Assembly (NCBI GenBank): GCA_964372465.1
Contig: CAYJRA010000001.1
Coordinates: 1 to 64,000, forward strand
Source: JAGVVZ01 sp964372465
GTDB lineage: Archaea; Aenigmatarchaeota; Aenigmatarchaeia; CG10238-14
Reading direction: 5' to 3'
DNA length: 64,000 nt
Shown: positions 50,329 through 59,590 of the stretch, piece by piece
Position numbering within the stretch: the stretch's first letter is position 1
How the letters are laid out: the number at the start of each line of letters is the position of its first letter
The notes under the pieces: generated by a model
The model's input: the letters and a program-made list of their open reading frames with translations, nothing else
Told to the model about the DNA's origin: nothing
The model's database searches: none
Translations under genes and position numbers: made by a program

Positions 50329-51729
50329 TCATCTTGAAATTAATGTTTCCCCATAATCTATAATACTGGTTCTTCTAAAAACAGTTATTCTGTCTTTATC
50401 TTCACAATAGTAAATTGAATTAATTCTTTCTGGATTACTACAAAATTCATTTGTTTTGTTTATGTCGATATTATAATACAAATTGATTATCCATATTAAT
50501 TCTTTGTCTTCAATTGAAACAAAAATTTGTTTGCTGTTTCTTTTATTTAATATGTTATTTATATCGTTTAATATGTTATTTTCTTTGTTAAACATATACA
50601 ACTGAACTAAAAAAGAAATCAAAATAAAGAAAATAAAGATAAAATAAAAATATGTTTTAAAAAATATGTTTCTTAAATTTATAAATTTAGAAAGAAAAAT
50701 ACATAATATTGGAAATATTGGAAATACATATCGTGAAATATCTGAAAATGTAACCCTGAAAAAATAGTAGATAGCAAATACAAAAAATATAATAATAAAA
50801 GGTAATAAGTACATGTTTTTTTTGTAATTTTTATTAATGCTACATAATATTAAAACAGTTATAGGAATCAGAAATACTGAAGCACAAACTTCTAGGAACA
50901 ACATTAATTGATCAGATACATTCAATCTGGTGGAAACTCTATATGAAGGTGGTATACCCCAAAAACTTAAATGACCAAAAAACAGTTTAGATAAAATTGG
51001 TCTTTGTTGATATGAATTAACTTCCTGCAACGTCCAAGGATCGTATAATAAAGTACCTAATTTTAGATAGTTGTTATAAAACCAAAATCCTCCAACAACA
51101 AAAGAAAATACTGTGGCAAAAAATATATATTTTAGTTTAAAACCCTTGTTTTTTTCAAAAATTAATACGGACAAAATTGATGAAATCACTACTAAAATAC
51201 CAGAAGATTTTGTTATTATAATTAAACCACAAATTATAGAACTAATAAAATAGTTTTTATCAAAAAAAAGAAACCAAAGTAATAATAAAGTAAAAAATAA
51301 TAATGGAAAATCCAGCATAACAGATGTTGATAAAAACATACTAATTGGATACAATGAAAAAAGAGAAATGCAAAATATTTTTTCTTTTTTTGAAAATTTT
51401 AATTTGTCTAAAATTTTTAAGAAAACGATCAAAGAACCAAGAAAGAGAGAAAACTCAAATAATTTAGAAAAAACAAACCACAAAACAGACTTACCTAAAG
51501 ATAAAGAAAACAATGAAGATAAAATATATAGGATTAGTGGTGGATACCATATGAGATTATTAGCAAAAACATCAAACTTTGGTAAAGCATCACCTGTTAT
51601 ATATATGGTTTTGGCCGAGGCTAGGTATCTAATATCATCCCCAAACCTGAAAGTTGGAGAGATCAGAAAAAACAATATTTTAAGAATAATAATAAAAAAA
51701 AACAGGTGATAAAGACTAATCTTTTTCAT
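50329..51729 (-). CDS. GT39/ArnT-like membrane glycosyltransferase
   Basis: A 466-residue multi-pass protein: FRFGDDIRYLASAKTIYITG holds the acidic GT-C motif (DD), followed by IWYPPLILYILSSLFSLSLG and many hydrophobic helices. A paralogue of its neighbours but of different length and on the other strand. Donor expected to be a polyprenyl-phosphate sugar; it lies next to a DPM1-like enzyme (51739-52431) that could make it. Confidence 0.78.
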   Translation of the reverse strand: MKKISLYHLFFFIIILKILFFLISPTFRFGDDIRYLASAKTIYITGDALPKFDVFANNLIWYPPLILYILSSLFSLSLGKSVLWFVFSKLFEFSLFLGSLIVFLKILDKLKFSKKEKIFCISLFSLYPISMFLSTSVMLDFPLLFFTLLLLWFLFFDKNYFISSIICGLIIITKSSGILVVISSILSVLIFEKNKGFKLKYIFFATVFSFVVGGFWFYNNYLKLGTLLYDPWTLQEVNSYQQRPILSKLFFGHLSFWGIPPSYRVSTRLNVSDQLMLFLEVCASVFLIPITVLILCSINKNYKKNMYLLPFIIIFFVFAIYYFFRVTFSDISRYVFPIFPILCIFLSKFINLRNIFFKTYFYFIFIFFILISFLVQLYMFNKENNILNDINNILNKRNSKQIFVSIEDKELIWIINLYYNIDINKTNEFCSNPERINSIYYCEDKDRITVFRRTSIIDYGETLISR

Positions 51730-51738
51730 TTTTAATCA

Positions 51739-52431
51739 TCATAACATATTAAATTTAACTTTAAGGAGAACAATCATATTATTTATGGCATCCTTCCAGT
51801 TTATTTTTTTACCTTCTTCTTTTGTTCTAGCTGAGTAGTTTATAGGCAACTCATATATATCATAACCATGTTTTATTATCTTTGCCGTGATTTCTGCCTC
51901 TATTTCGAATCTATCACTAAAAAGTTCTATATTTTTCAATACATTTCTATGTATACACTTATAACAAGTTTCCATATCAGTTAAATTTGTATTAAATAAA
52001 AAATTGGTTAAAAATGTTAAAATCTTATTTCCTAACAATTGAAAAAATTTCATATTTTTATATTTTCCAATAAACCTACTCCCAAAAACAACTTTTTTTT
52101 TCCTATCAATAATAGGTTTTATTAAATATAAGATCTGTTTGGGGTTATATTCAAGATCTGCATCTTGTATAACTACTATATCACCATCTGATTTTTCTAT
52201 TCCTTTTCTTATGGCGTACCCTTTACCTTTGTTTTTTTCATATGATATAATTTTTAAGTTTTTAATTCTCTTTTTAAGTTTTTTTAATTCTTGGTATGTT
52301 TTATCAGACGATCCATCATTAACTATTATAATATCATTTTTTATACCATAATCATGAGAAGCTACTTGATCAATAATATTAGAAATAGTTTTTTCTTCAT
52401 TATAGACTGGTACTATAATAGATAGCTTCAT
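51739..52431 (-). CDS. GT2 glycosyltransferase, polyprenyl-phosphate-sugar synthase-like
   Basis: A 230-residue GT-A enzyme: SIIVPVYNEEKTISNIIDQV, IVNDGSSDKTYQELK, KNKGKGYAIRKGIEKSDGDI, metal site IQDADLEYNP and TDMETCYKCIHRNV, close to DPM1/GtrB-like enzymes that make polyprenyl-phosphate glucose or mannose. No membrane anchor is visible. It is the first gene of a two-gene operon with the GT39-like enzyme, an arrangement consistent with donor supply. Confidence 0.87.
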   Translation of the reverse strand: MKLSIIVPVYNEEKTISNIIDQVASHDYGIKNDIIIVNDGSSDKTYQELKKLKKRIKNLKIISYEKNKGKGYAIRKGIEKSDGDIVVIQDADLEYNPKQILYLIKPIIDRKKKVVFGSRFIGKYKNMKFFQLLGNKILTFLTNFLFNTNLTDMETCYKCIHRNVLKNIELFSDRFEIEAEITAKIIKHGYDIYELPINYSARTKEEGKKINWKDAINNMIVLLKVKFNML

Positions 52432-52471
52432 TAAGAGGTATTTAAAAATTTAAGCTTTTAAAGTCAATAAC

Positions 52472-54046
52472 ATGAAGAAAATAAACAAAGAATTGGTCAT
52501 ATTATCAATAATAATTATTGGTTTAATTTTCAGACTTTTCATCTCTTGGCAAAAAATAGAAACTCTGTTACAAAAAATTCTAATAGATGATGCTTTTATA
52601 GCGTTCTCTATATCCAGAAATATTGCTAATGGTAATGGAATATCTTTTGACGGAATTTCGTTAACTAATGGTTTTCAACCATTGTGGATATTCATTATAG
52701 TTTCTATATTTAAAATAATTAAAAATGAATTAGCTATAAATTTAGTTTTAACAATAGCATCAATAATAGATACTATAACAATATTTCTTATATATAGAAT
52801 CGGAGAAAAAATTTACGGAGAAAAAATTGGATTACTAAGTTCAATGGTTTATTCTATCAATCCATTATTTTTATTTTTTACATTAAACGGTATAGAGGTG
52901 GCTTTAACTGTTTTCTTAATAAATATAACTATTCTATATTTTATTTCTATCAAAAATTTTACAAATAAAAAAATAATATTTTTAGGTTTATTGTTGGGCA
53001 TAACGGTATTATCAAGGTTAGATTCCATTTTTTTAGTTTTTAGTATTTGTGTCATATTACTTTGGAAAGTTAAAAAAATCGATTTAATAATAAAAAATTT
53101 TTTTATTTTGGGTATTACAATTTTTTTGATAGCATCTCCCTGGTTAATGTGGAACTATATAAATTTTGGAACGTTCATTCCTAGTAGTGGAAAAGCTGTA
53201 TATAATTTAGGCCACATGATCTGTGACATAAAACACTGCAACATTTATGATATAACAAAAATATTATTTAGAAATTTTTTAACTGGTATTTTTTCTTTAA
53301 CTTATTATTTTGGGATAATTAATTCAAACATAATAAATATAATTTTCGGTCTCATAATTCTATACTTTTTATTCATAGGTATTAAAAAATATAATATATT
53401 TTTATCTGTATCCTTTATTTATATCTGCTTAATATTTTTATTTTATTCGGCATATATTTGGAGATTGGATCTTAGATATTTTACTGCATCTTCATCTCTC
53501 TTATTAATTACTTTATGTAATGGAATATTCACTTTTGCTAAAAAGATAAAATACAAATTTTTTATTCTGTCATTTATACTTAGTATCTTATTAACTAACA
53601 TTTTGATAAATGCTAATTACGAATGGAACAGGGGTTACGTTCCATGGCAGATAATGATGTATGAAGGGGGTTTATGGGTAAAAAATAATACAAAAACGAA
53701 TATAATCATTGCTTCGTTCAATAGCGGACTGATTGGATATTATTCAGAAAGATCTAATATTAATTTGGATGGAGTAATAAATTTTGAGGCAATTCAGGCA
53801 ATTGAAAAAAATAATATTACAAATTACATAAAATCAAAAAATGTTTCCTATTTATTAGATACTGTATTGGATATAAGAAATGAAAATGAAGACATAGATT
53901 TATGGAATATCAACCCATGGACAAAATACATGGGTGAAGAATTCAAAAGTAGTTTAGAAATTCAAAAAATTAATATTAAAGAATTTGAAATCGTTGGTAG
54001 AAATAAAATGAAAACTGCATTTTTCATAGCAAAAGTAATCAATTAA
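52472..54046 (+). CDS. GT39/ArnT-like membrane glycosyltransferase
   Basis: A 524-residue multi-pass protein with DDAFIAFSISRNIANGNGIS (GT-C acidic motif) and LTNGFQPLWIFIIVSI. The C-terminal soluble domain contains WVKNNTKTNIIIASFNSGLI. This is the fourth such enzyme in the window. Divergent from the DPM1-like gene by 40 bases. Confidence 0.78.
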   Translation: MKKINKELVILSIIIIGLIFRLFISWQKIETLLQKILIDDAFIAFSISRNIANGNGISFDGISLTNGFQPLWIFIIVSIFKIIKNELAINLVLTIASIIDTITIFLIYRIGEKIYGEKIGLLSSMVYSINPLFLFFTLNGIEVALTVFLINITILYFISIKNFTNKKIIFLGLLLGITVLSRLDSIFLVFSICVILLWKVKKIDLIIKNFFILGITIFLIASPWLMWNYINFGTFIPSSGKAVYNLGHMICDIKHCNIYDITKILFRNFLTGIFSLTYYFGIINSNIINIIFGLIILYFLFIGIKKYNIFLSVSFIYICLIFLFYSAYIWRLDLRYFTASSSLLLITLCNGIFTFAKKIKYKFFILSFILSILLTNILINANYEWNRGYVPWQIMMYEGGLWVKNNTKTNIIIASFNSGLIGYYSERSNINLDGVINFEAIQAIEKNNITNYIKSKNVSYLLDTVLDIRNENEDIDLWNINPWTKYMGEEFKSSLEIQKINIKEFEIVGRNKMKTAFFIAKVIN

Positions 54047-54077
54047 TATTTTAACATTTTCATTATACAAGAAGAAT

Positions 54078-55376
54078 ATGAAAAAAATTGGTATAATAGG
54101 ATCTGGTGCCGCAGGACTAGCATCTGCTCTAAAATTAAAAGAAAATGGTTTTGATGTTACTATATTCGAAAGAGAAAGTTTTATTGGTGGTCTCGCATCA
54201 AGATATAAGATAAACTGGGATAAAAAAACATATTATATTAATAAAACATATCATCATATTCTTGAGGGAGATTTAACAACAGTAAAAATGATTAATTATC
54301 TTGGAATAAAACACAAATTTCATAGAACAAAAGTCAAAACTGGTTTTGTTTACAAAAATAAAATTTGGGGTTTATCATCACCTGTAGATATGTTAAAATT
54401 CCCAGTAAATTTGATAGATAAAATAAAATTACTCGCTTTCATAATAAATTGCTCATTAAAAGAAGACTGGTCTGATACCGAAAAGATAAACGCCGAGGAT
54501 TGGATAATAAGAAGAGTAGGAAAAAATAATTATAAAATAATTTTTGAAAAATTAATAAAAAACAAATTTAATAAACAACCAAAAAAAATTTCTGCAGCAT
54601 GGTTTGGAACAAGATTCGTTAGAGAATCACAATCTTTTATGAAACGTTTTGGGTGGCTTGAAGATGGTGGAGAAGGACAAATATTAGATTTAATGATAAA
54701 AAAATTAAAAAATACTAATTGCAAAATTAAAATAAATGTCGATGTAAGAAACATAGACGTAAAAAATAAAACAATAACTTTTTATGAAAAAGGTGTAACA
54801 AAAAAAGAGAAATTTGATGTTATAATAAGTACCATTCCACCGGAAATATACATGAAATTAGCAACAATGAATAATCATTCAAAAAGATTAAGAAAATCAT
54901 TCAAAAAAATAGAGTATCTAAGTGTTATTTGTGCTTGTATAGGATTAAAGAAAAAATATACAAATTTTTATTGGTTAAATATTTTAGATAATTATCCATT
55001 CAAAGTAATATTTACAAATAGTGTTTTACATAAAGATTCGGCGCCAAAAAATAAAAGTAATATTTATCTAGCAACATATTTCAGTGGAAAAAATTATTTA
55101 TGGTATAAGAATGAAAAAGAAATATTTGAAATATATATCAAATATTTAGATAAAATATTTAAGAAGTGTAAAAAAAATATTGATTGGTATAAAATAGTTA
55201 AATTCAAACATGCTGAAGCTATCTTTGATATAAACTTCAAAAATCCACCCATATCAGACAATGGAATATATTTCGCGGGTATTTTTAGAATATTTCCAAA
55301 AATAAGAAACGTTTCATCTGCTTTAGAATCCGGTTTTGAAGCAGCTGAAGCTGTTATGAGTGATGAGAATGAGTAA
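54078..55376 (+). CDS. FAD-dependent oxidoreductase (amine-oxidase/protoporphyrinogen-oxidase-like)
   Basis: A 432-residue flavoprotein. The dinucleotide-binding motif is KIGIIGSGAAGLASALKLKE (2-21) with ERESFIGGLASRYK next and a C-terminal FAD contact (GIYFAGIFRIFPKIRNVSSA, LESGFEAAEAV). Homologues are often encoded within polysaccharide loci and may act on sugar nucleotides or polyprenol, like UDP-galactopyranose mutase, but the exact reaction is unknown. It overlaps the DUF362 gene by about eight bases. Confidence 0.8.
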   Translation: MKKIGIIGSGAAGLASALKLKENGFDVTIFERESFIGGLASRYKINWDKKTYYINKTYHHILEGDLTTVKMINYLGIKHKFHRTKVKTGFVYKNKIWGLSSPVDMLKFPVNLIDKIKLLAFIINCSLKEDWSDTEKINAEDWIIRRVGKNNYKIIFEKLIKNKFNKQPKKISAAWFGTRFVRESQSFMKRFGWLEDGGEGQILDLMIKKLKNTNCKIKINVDVRNIDVKNKTITFYEKGVTKKEKFDVIISTIPPEIYMKLATMNNHSKRLRKSFKKIEYLSVICACIGLKKKYTNFYWLNILDNYPFKVIFTNSVLHKDSAPKNKSNIYLATYFSGKNYLWYKNEKEIFEIYIKYLDKIFKKCKKNIDWYKIVKFKHAEAIFDINFKNPPISDNGIYFAGIFRIFPKIRNVSSALESGFEAAEAVMSDENE

Positions 55377-56442
55377 AGTCGCATTTGTAAAGGTAAAGAA
55401 AGGGAAGGTTTGCGTACAAGATGCAGTTAGAAAGGCAATGAAACTAACTGAATGGAAAAAATATATAAATGGAAATAAATTTTTCTTAAAAATAAATGGT
55501 ATTTCAGATCAACTTGTTCCGGGTCAATGCACATCGCCGTGGGTGGTTGAAAGTGTAATACAAAAAATTAAAGAAGGGTTCCCAAAGGCAAAAATAAAAA
55601 TTGGTGATGCGGACCTAGCAGCGGCAAAACAATTAAACAAAGCGGCAAAACTATGGGGTATAATTGATATAGCTGAAAAATATGGAATAGAATTTGTTAA
55701 TATATCAGATGAAGAAGCAACCATGCAACAAATAAATGGAAAAATACTAAAAGAAATGCTTGTTTCTAAATCAGTTCTTGAAGCTGATACAATAATAAAT
55801 ATACCTATCGCAAAATCACATTGCCTTACAAAATTAACATGTTGCTTAAAAAATCATTGGGGATTAATACCAAGGGGTGTTAGACACAACTATCATCTGT
55901 TAGTAAATCAAGTAATTGCAGATATAAACAATTATTTCAAAAAAACAACTTACAATGTAGTAGATGGAACCGTAACAATGGAGGGTGATGCGCCAAGAAC
56001 CGGAACTCCAAAAATAACAAATGTCATATTTGCTGGTAGTGATAGAGTGGCAATAGATACTGTAGTAGCAAAATTTATGGGGCTGGAACATAAAAAAATT
56101 GACCATATTATATTATCAGAAAAAATGAATGTCGGGTCTACAAAATATGAAATAATTGGTGATAAATTTTATATCGATAAATTTGCAAAGCCAAAACCGA
56201 ATAGGCAGCCAATATTTTTGCTAGAAATGAATTTTAGAAAAGTTCCTATATTAAGAGACATCATGTTTAAGACAAAACTTTTTGATATATTAGCATGGGG
56301 TGCAACGCAATATAATTCTATAATATGGTATAACCTAAAAGGTAAAAAAATGGCTGAAAAAATTATATATAAAACTCAATATAGAAAAGAATTCGAAAAT
56401 CTTTGGGAGAAAACAGGCAAAACTGGAAAACTACCTGCCTAA
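55369..56442 (+). CDS. DUF362-family protein
   Basis: About 357 residues. Family traits are ISDQLVPGQCTSPWVVESVI, DADLAAAKQLNKAAKLWG, the cysteine pair in IPIAKSHCLTKLTCCLKNHW and APRTGTPKITNVIFAGSDRV, AIDTVVAKFMGLEHKKIDHI. Many DUF362 proteins carry a C-terminal ferredoxin domain; this one does not. ATG 55369 has AGTGATGA just upstream; two starts slightly earlier are possible. Coupled with the FAD enzyme, so they may work in one redox step of the glycan lipid pathway (inference). Confidence 0.8.
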   Translation: MSKVAFVKVKKGKVCVQDAVRKAMKLTEWKKYINGNKFFLKINGISDQLVPGQCTSPWVVESVIQKIKEGFPKAKIKIGDADLAAAKQLNKAAKLWGIIDIAEKYGIEFVNISDEEATMQQINGKILKEMLVSKSVLEADTIINIPIAKSHCLTKLTCCLKNHWGLIPRGVRHNYHLLVNQVIADINNYFKKTTYNVVDGTVTMEGDAPRTGTPKITNVIFAGSDRVAIDTVVAKFMGLEHKKIDHIILSEKMNVGSTKYEIIGDKFYIDKFAKPKPNRQPIFLLEMNFRKVPILRDIMFKTKLFDILAWGATQYNSIIWYNLKGKKMAEKIIYKTQYRKEFENLWEKTGKTGKLPA

Positions 56443-57084
56443 AAATTTTAAACGTAAAATAAGTCTAATAAATCTGAAAATTTCTTTAAAATTAAATTTT
56501 GACTGACCTCTTTTTCTTTTATGAAACACAAACTGGACTTCAGAAATTTTATAATTTTTTTTTGTTGCTTTATATATTAATTCAGTTATAATTTTATATC
56601 CAATAGGGTAAAGCTTAATTTTATTCATGACATCTCTTCTTATGGCTGCAAATCCTGATACTGGATCTCTAATATTTATTCCTAGAAAAAATCTAGTTAT
56701 CAAATTTGCACCATGACTAATGACAACTCTATAAAATGGATCCTCAACTTTGGATCCATGTATATATTTTGAACCTATTACTATGTCATTCTCTTTTATA
56801 TTCTTTAATAAGTTTTTCAAATCTTTTGGGTCATGGCTACCGTCTCCATCCATTAAAACAATAACATCACCTTTAATTAAATTGAAGCCTTCTAAAAAGG
56901 CGTTACCTAAACCATCAGATTTTTGGATAATTAATTCAGCATTTTTAATTTTTGGCGATTCTTCACTTTTATCAACAACAATAATTTCATGTTTTAAATT
57001 ATTCAATTCTTTATGAATTTCAGAAATCAGCGTATTGATATAAGGCTCGTTTTTTGTTGGTATTATTATAGATACTAATTTCAT
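56431..57084 (-). CDS. GT2 glycosyltransferase, DPM1-like
   Basis: A 217-residue GT-A enzyme: SIIIPTKNEPYINTLISEIH, VVDKSEES, SDGLGNAFLEGFNLIKGDVI, metal site LMDGDGSHDPKDLKN, DPVSGFAAIRRDVMNKI and the C-terminal HKRKRGQSKFNFKEIFRFIR, all typical of dolichyl-phosphate mannosyltransferases without a membrane domain. Likely makes polyprenyl-phosphate mannose for the GT39-like enzymes. Its end overlaps the DUF362 gene by 12 bases. Confidence 0.9.
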   Translation of the reverse strand: MKLVSIIIPTKNEPYINTLISEIHKELNNLKHEIIVVDKSEESPKIKNAELIIQKSDGLGNAFLEGFNLIKGDVIVLMDGDGSHDPKDLKNLLKNIKENDIVIGSKYIHGSKVEDPFYRVVISHGANLITRFFLGINIRDPVSGFAAIRRDVMNKIKLYPIGYKIITELIYKATKKNYKISEVQFVFHKRKRGQSKFNFKEIFRFIRLILRLKFLGR

Positions 57085-57095
57085 AAAAGCACATG

Positions 57096-58136
57096 TTATA
57101 AATTATTTTTCATCCAATTAGCTGTTTTGATTATACCATCTCTCAGAGTTACTTTTGGATAATACTCAAAAGTGAATTTGGCTTTCGAAATATCCGGGCA
57201 TCGCCTTCTTGGATCATCTTTCAAATCATAGTTAGAAGGTGAATTTAAAATTACTTTAGAATTTGAATTCAAGCTCTTGATGACAATCCTAGCTAAATCT
57301 ATGATAGAAGTTTCTATATCATTTCCTATATTAAAAACTTCTCCGTCAATATTTGGTGTAAATAAAAGTTTAAACAATCCTGTTATTTGATCTGTTATAT
57401 AACAAAAGCTTCTTGTTTGTTCTCCATCACCATAAACAGTTATTGGATTATTATTAATGGATTGATGTATAAATTTTATAATAGCTCTACCATACTGAGA
57501 GGTTTCTTTCATATCAAGACGTGGACCATAAGTATTGAAAATTCGTGCAATTCTAATTTTTAATCCAAATTTTTTAAAATAGGAATAACAATATGACTCT
57601 GCGGCTCTTTTTCCTTCGTCATACATAGAACGCGGACCAAAAGAATTAACAATCCCATAAAAATTTTCTTTTGTTGGCACATTTTCATCTGATGGATTAC
57701 CATAAATTTCGCTCGTACTAGTTAAAAGAAATCCTTTAATTTTATTTTTTTTACTTAACTCCAAAAGTTTTTTTGTCCCTATAATATTAGAATCCAAAGT
57801 TTCTATTGGATAATCCATATACAAAGATGGCGTTGCAATACTAGCCATATGAACAATGTAATCAATCTTTTCGTCTATTTTGCAACTATCAATATCAGAA
57901 TTAATAAAATTAAAGTTTGATTTATCGATCAAATGTTTTATGTTATTTTCATGCCCAGAACTAAGATTGTCAACACAAATTATTTCAGCATCAAAAGAAT
58001 TTAGAATATCACAAAACCAACTGCCCAAAAATCCAGCTCCGCCTGTAATGAGTATTTTTTTTCCTTCAATTTTTTCTTTGAATTGATTAATTTCATTTGA
58101 AATTATATTTATGTCTTTTTTTATTATCTCATCCAT
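57096..58136 (-). CDS. NAD-dependent epimerase/decarboxylase, UDP-xylose-synthase-like
   Basis: A 346-residue short-chain dehydrogenase/reductase: GKKILITGGAGFLGSWFCDI (NAD site), VDNLSSGHENNIKHL, STSEIYGNP, catalytic SMYDEGKRAAESY (YxxxK, Y-D-E-G-K) and RIARIFNTYGPRLD with GDGEQTRSFCYITDQ. The YDEGKRxAE sequence is the mark of UDP-glucuronate decarboxylase. With the UDP-glucose dehydrogenase immediately upstream in the same operon, a path UDP-glucose to UDP-glucuronate to UDP-xylose is likely. A residual dehydratase/4-epimerase role is possible. Confidence 0.85.
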   Translation of the reverse strand: MDEIIKKDINIISNEINQFKEKIEGKKILITGGAGFLGSWFCDILNSFDAEIICVDNLSSGHENNIKHLIDKSNFNFINSDIDSCKIDEKIDYIVHMASIATPSLYMDYPIETLDSNIIGTKKLLELSKKNKIKGFLLTSTSEIYGNPSDENVPTKENFYGIVNSFGPRSMYDEGKRAAESYCYSYFKKFGLKIRIARIFNTYGPRLDMKETSQYGRAIIKFIHQSINNNPITVYGDGEQTRSFCYITDQITGLFKLLFTPNIDGEVFNIGNDIETSIIDLARIVIKSLNSNSKVILNSPSNYDLKDDPRRRCPDISKAKFTFEYYPKVTLRDGIIKTANWMKNNL

Positions 58137-58212
58137 CTGGATATCAACTATTGATTTTATTATTAGAGAATAAATATTTTAATAAAAATTGTATCAATAT
58201 ATATTGATTATT

Positions 58213-59523
58213 CTAAAAATTCGATTTCCAACCAATGCCCTTATATATTATACCTAAATCTTCAGCTTTTTTTGGATCTATGGTTCTTCTGCCATCGATA
58301 ATAGGAAAATTTGGTTTGTATAAATCCAAATTTCTGAATTCATCCCATTCTGTCATAATTATGCAAGCATCTGTTAACTCTAAACATTCTTTTGCAGATT
58401 TTGTAAATTCTATTCCATGATCTTTCAATATTTCTTTTGCGTTATTCATAGCTTCGGGATCATAAACTTTTACTCTTGCACCTTCTTGAATAAGTCTCTT
58501 AATAACAGGTATTGATCTTGCTTCACGCATATCATCTGTATTTGGTTTAAAAGCAAGCCCCAAAACAGAAATATTTTTTCCTTTTAGATCACCAATAGCA
58601 ATTTTTGTTAAATTAATCAAACAAAATGGCTGTTCTTCATTGATTTCTATTATACTATTAAGCATTTTTGTTTCTACTTCTAATTTTTTTGCTGTGTTAA
58701 TCAAAGCTTTCACGTCTTTGGGAAAACATGCTCCACCAAACCCTGCTCCGGCATTTAGAAATTTAGGACCTACCCTAGGATCCATACCTATCACGTTAGC
58801 TACTTCATATACATCGACACCGATCTTCTCACAAATATTAGCAATTTCGTTCATAAAAGAAATTCTGGATGCAAGCATTGAATTTTGAGTATATTTTATC
58901 ATTTCAGCAGTAACGATACTTGTAATTACACGTGGTATTTTTTTATTAAACCCGTCATAAACTTTGGTTAGTATATCAGAAGATTTGAAATCGTTGGTGC
59001 CTATTAAAATTTTATCCGGATTCATAAAATCATAAACAGCTGCTCCTTCCCTCAAAAACTCTGGATTCATGCAAACACCAAAATCTTTCCCTGCTCTTTT
59101 TTCAGAATACTTTTCGATTATCGGTATTACAACTGTTTCTGTTGTTTTTGGTGTAACAGTACTTTTCACAACGATAACTTGATACTTTTTGGTTTTTTTT
59201 ATCAATTCTCCAATTGATTTACAACAAGATTCTATTTGGGAAAGATTTATTGAACCATCAATATTAGAGGGCGTCCCAACACAAATAAAAATTACATCTG
59301 CGTCCTGAATTTTATTATAATCTATTGTCGCTTGAATTTTTTTTTGCTTAATTCCATTTTTTAAAATTTTTTCTAAACCGGGTTCATGTATAGGGGATAC
59401 TCCAGAATTGATTAAATTAGTTTTTTCCTTATTTCTGCCTATTAAAACAATTTCATGATCAAACTTTATCAAACATACAAGAGTTATTCCAACATAGCCA
59501 GTGCCAATAACGCCAATTTTCAT
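58213..59523 (-). CDS. UDP-glucose 6-dehydrogenase
   Basis: A 436-residue enzyme: KIGVIGTGYVGITLVCLIKF (NAD site), CVGTPSN, the EGAAVYDFMNPDKILIG block, catalytic Cys in NAGAGFGGACFPKDVKALIN and VLGLAFKPNTDDMREARSIP. It oxidises UDP-glucose to UDP-glucuronate (or a related UDP-sugar such as ManNAc), feeding the island with acidic or pentose sugars. Located 76 bases upstream of the UDP-xylose-synthase-like gene. A UDP-ManNAc dehydrogenase role is a weaker alternative. Confidence 0.92.
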   Translation of the reverse strand: MKIGVIGTGYVGITLVCLIKFDHEIVLIGRNKEKTNLINSGVSPIHEPGLEKILKNGIKQKKIQATIDYNKIQDADVIFICVGTPSNIDGSINLSQIESCCKSIGELIKKTKKYQVIVVKSTVTPKTTETVVIPIIEKYSEKRAGKDFGVCMNPEFLREGAAVYDFMNPDKILIGTNDFKSSDILTKVYDGFNKKIPRVITSIVTAEMIKYTQNSMLASRISFMNEIANICEKIGVDVYEVANVIGMDPRVGPKFLNAGAGFGGACFPKDVKALINTAKKLEVETKMLNSIIEINEEQPFCLINLTKIAIGDLKGKNISVLGLAFKPNTDDMREARSIPVIKRLIQEGARVKVYDPEAMNNAKEILKDHGIEFTKSAKECLELTDACIIMTEWDEFRNLDLYKPNFPIIDGRRTIDPKKAEDLGIIYKGIGWKSNF

Positions 59524-59590
59524 ATTAATCTAAAAAAATTAGATTTAATAATATTAATATATAGTACGTATTGAAAAAATAGAGTTTCAT

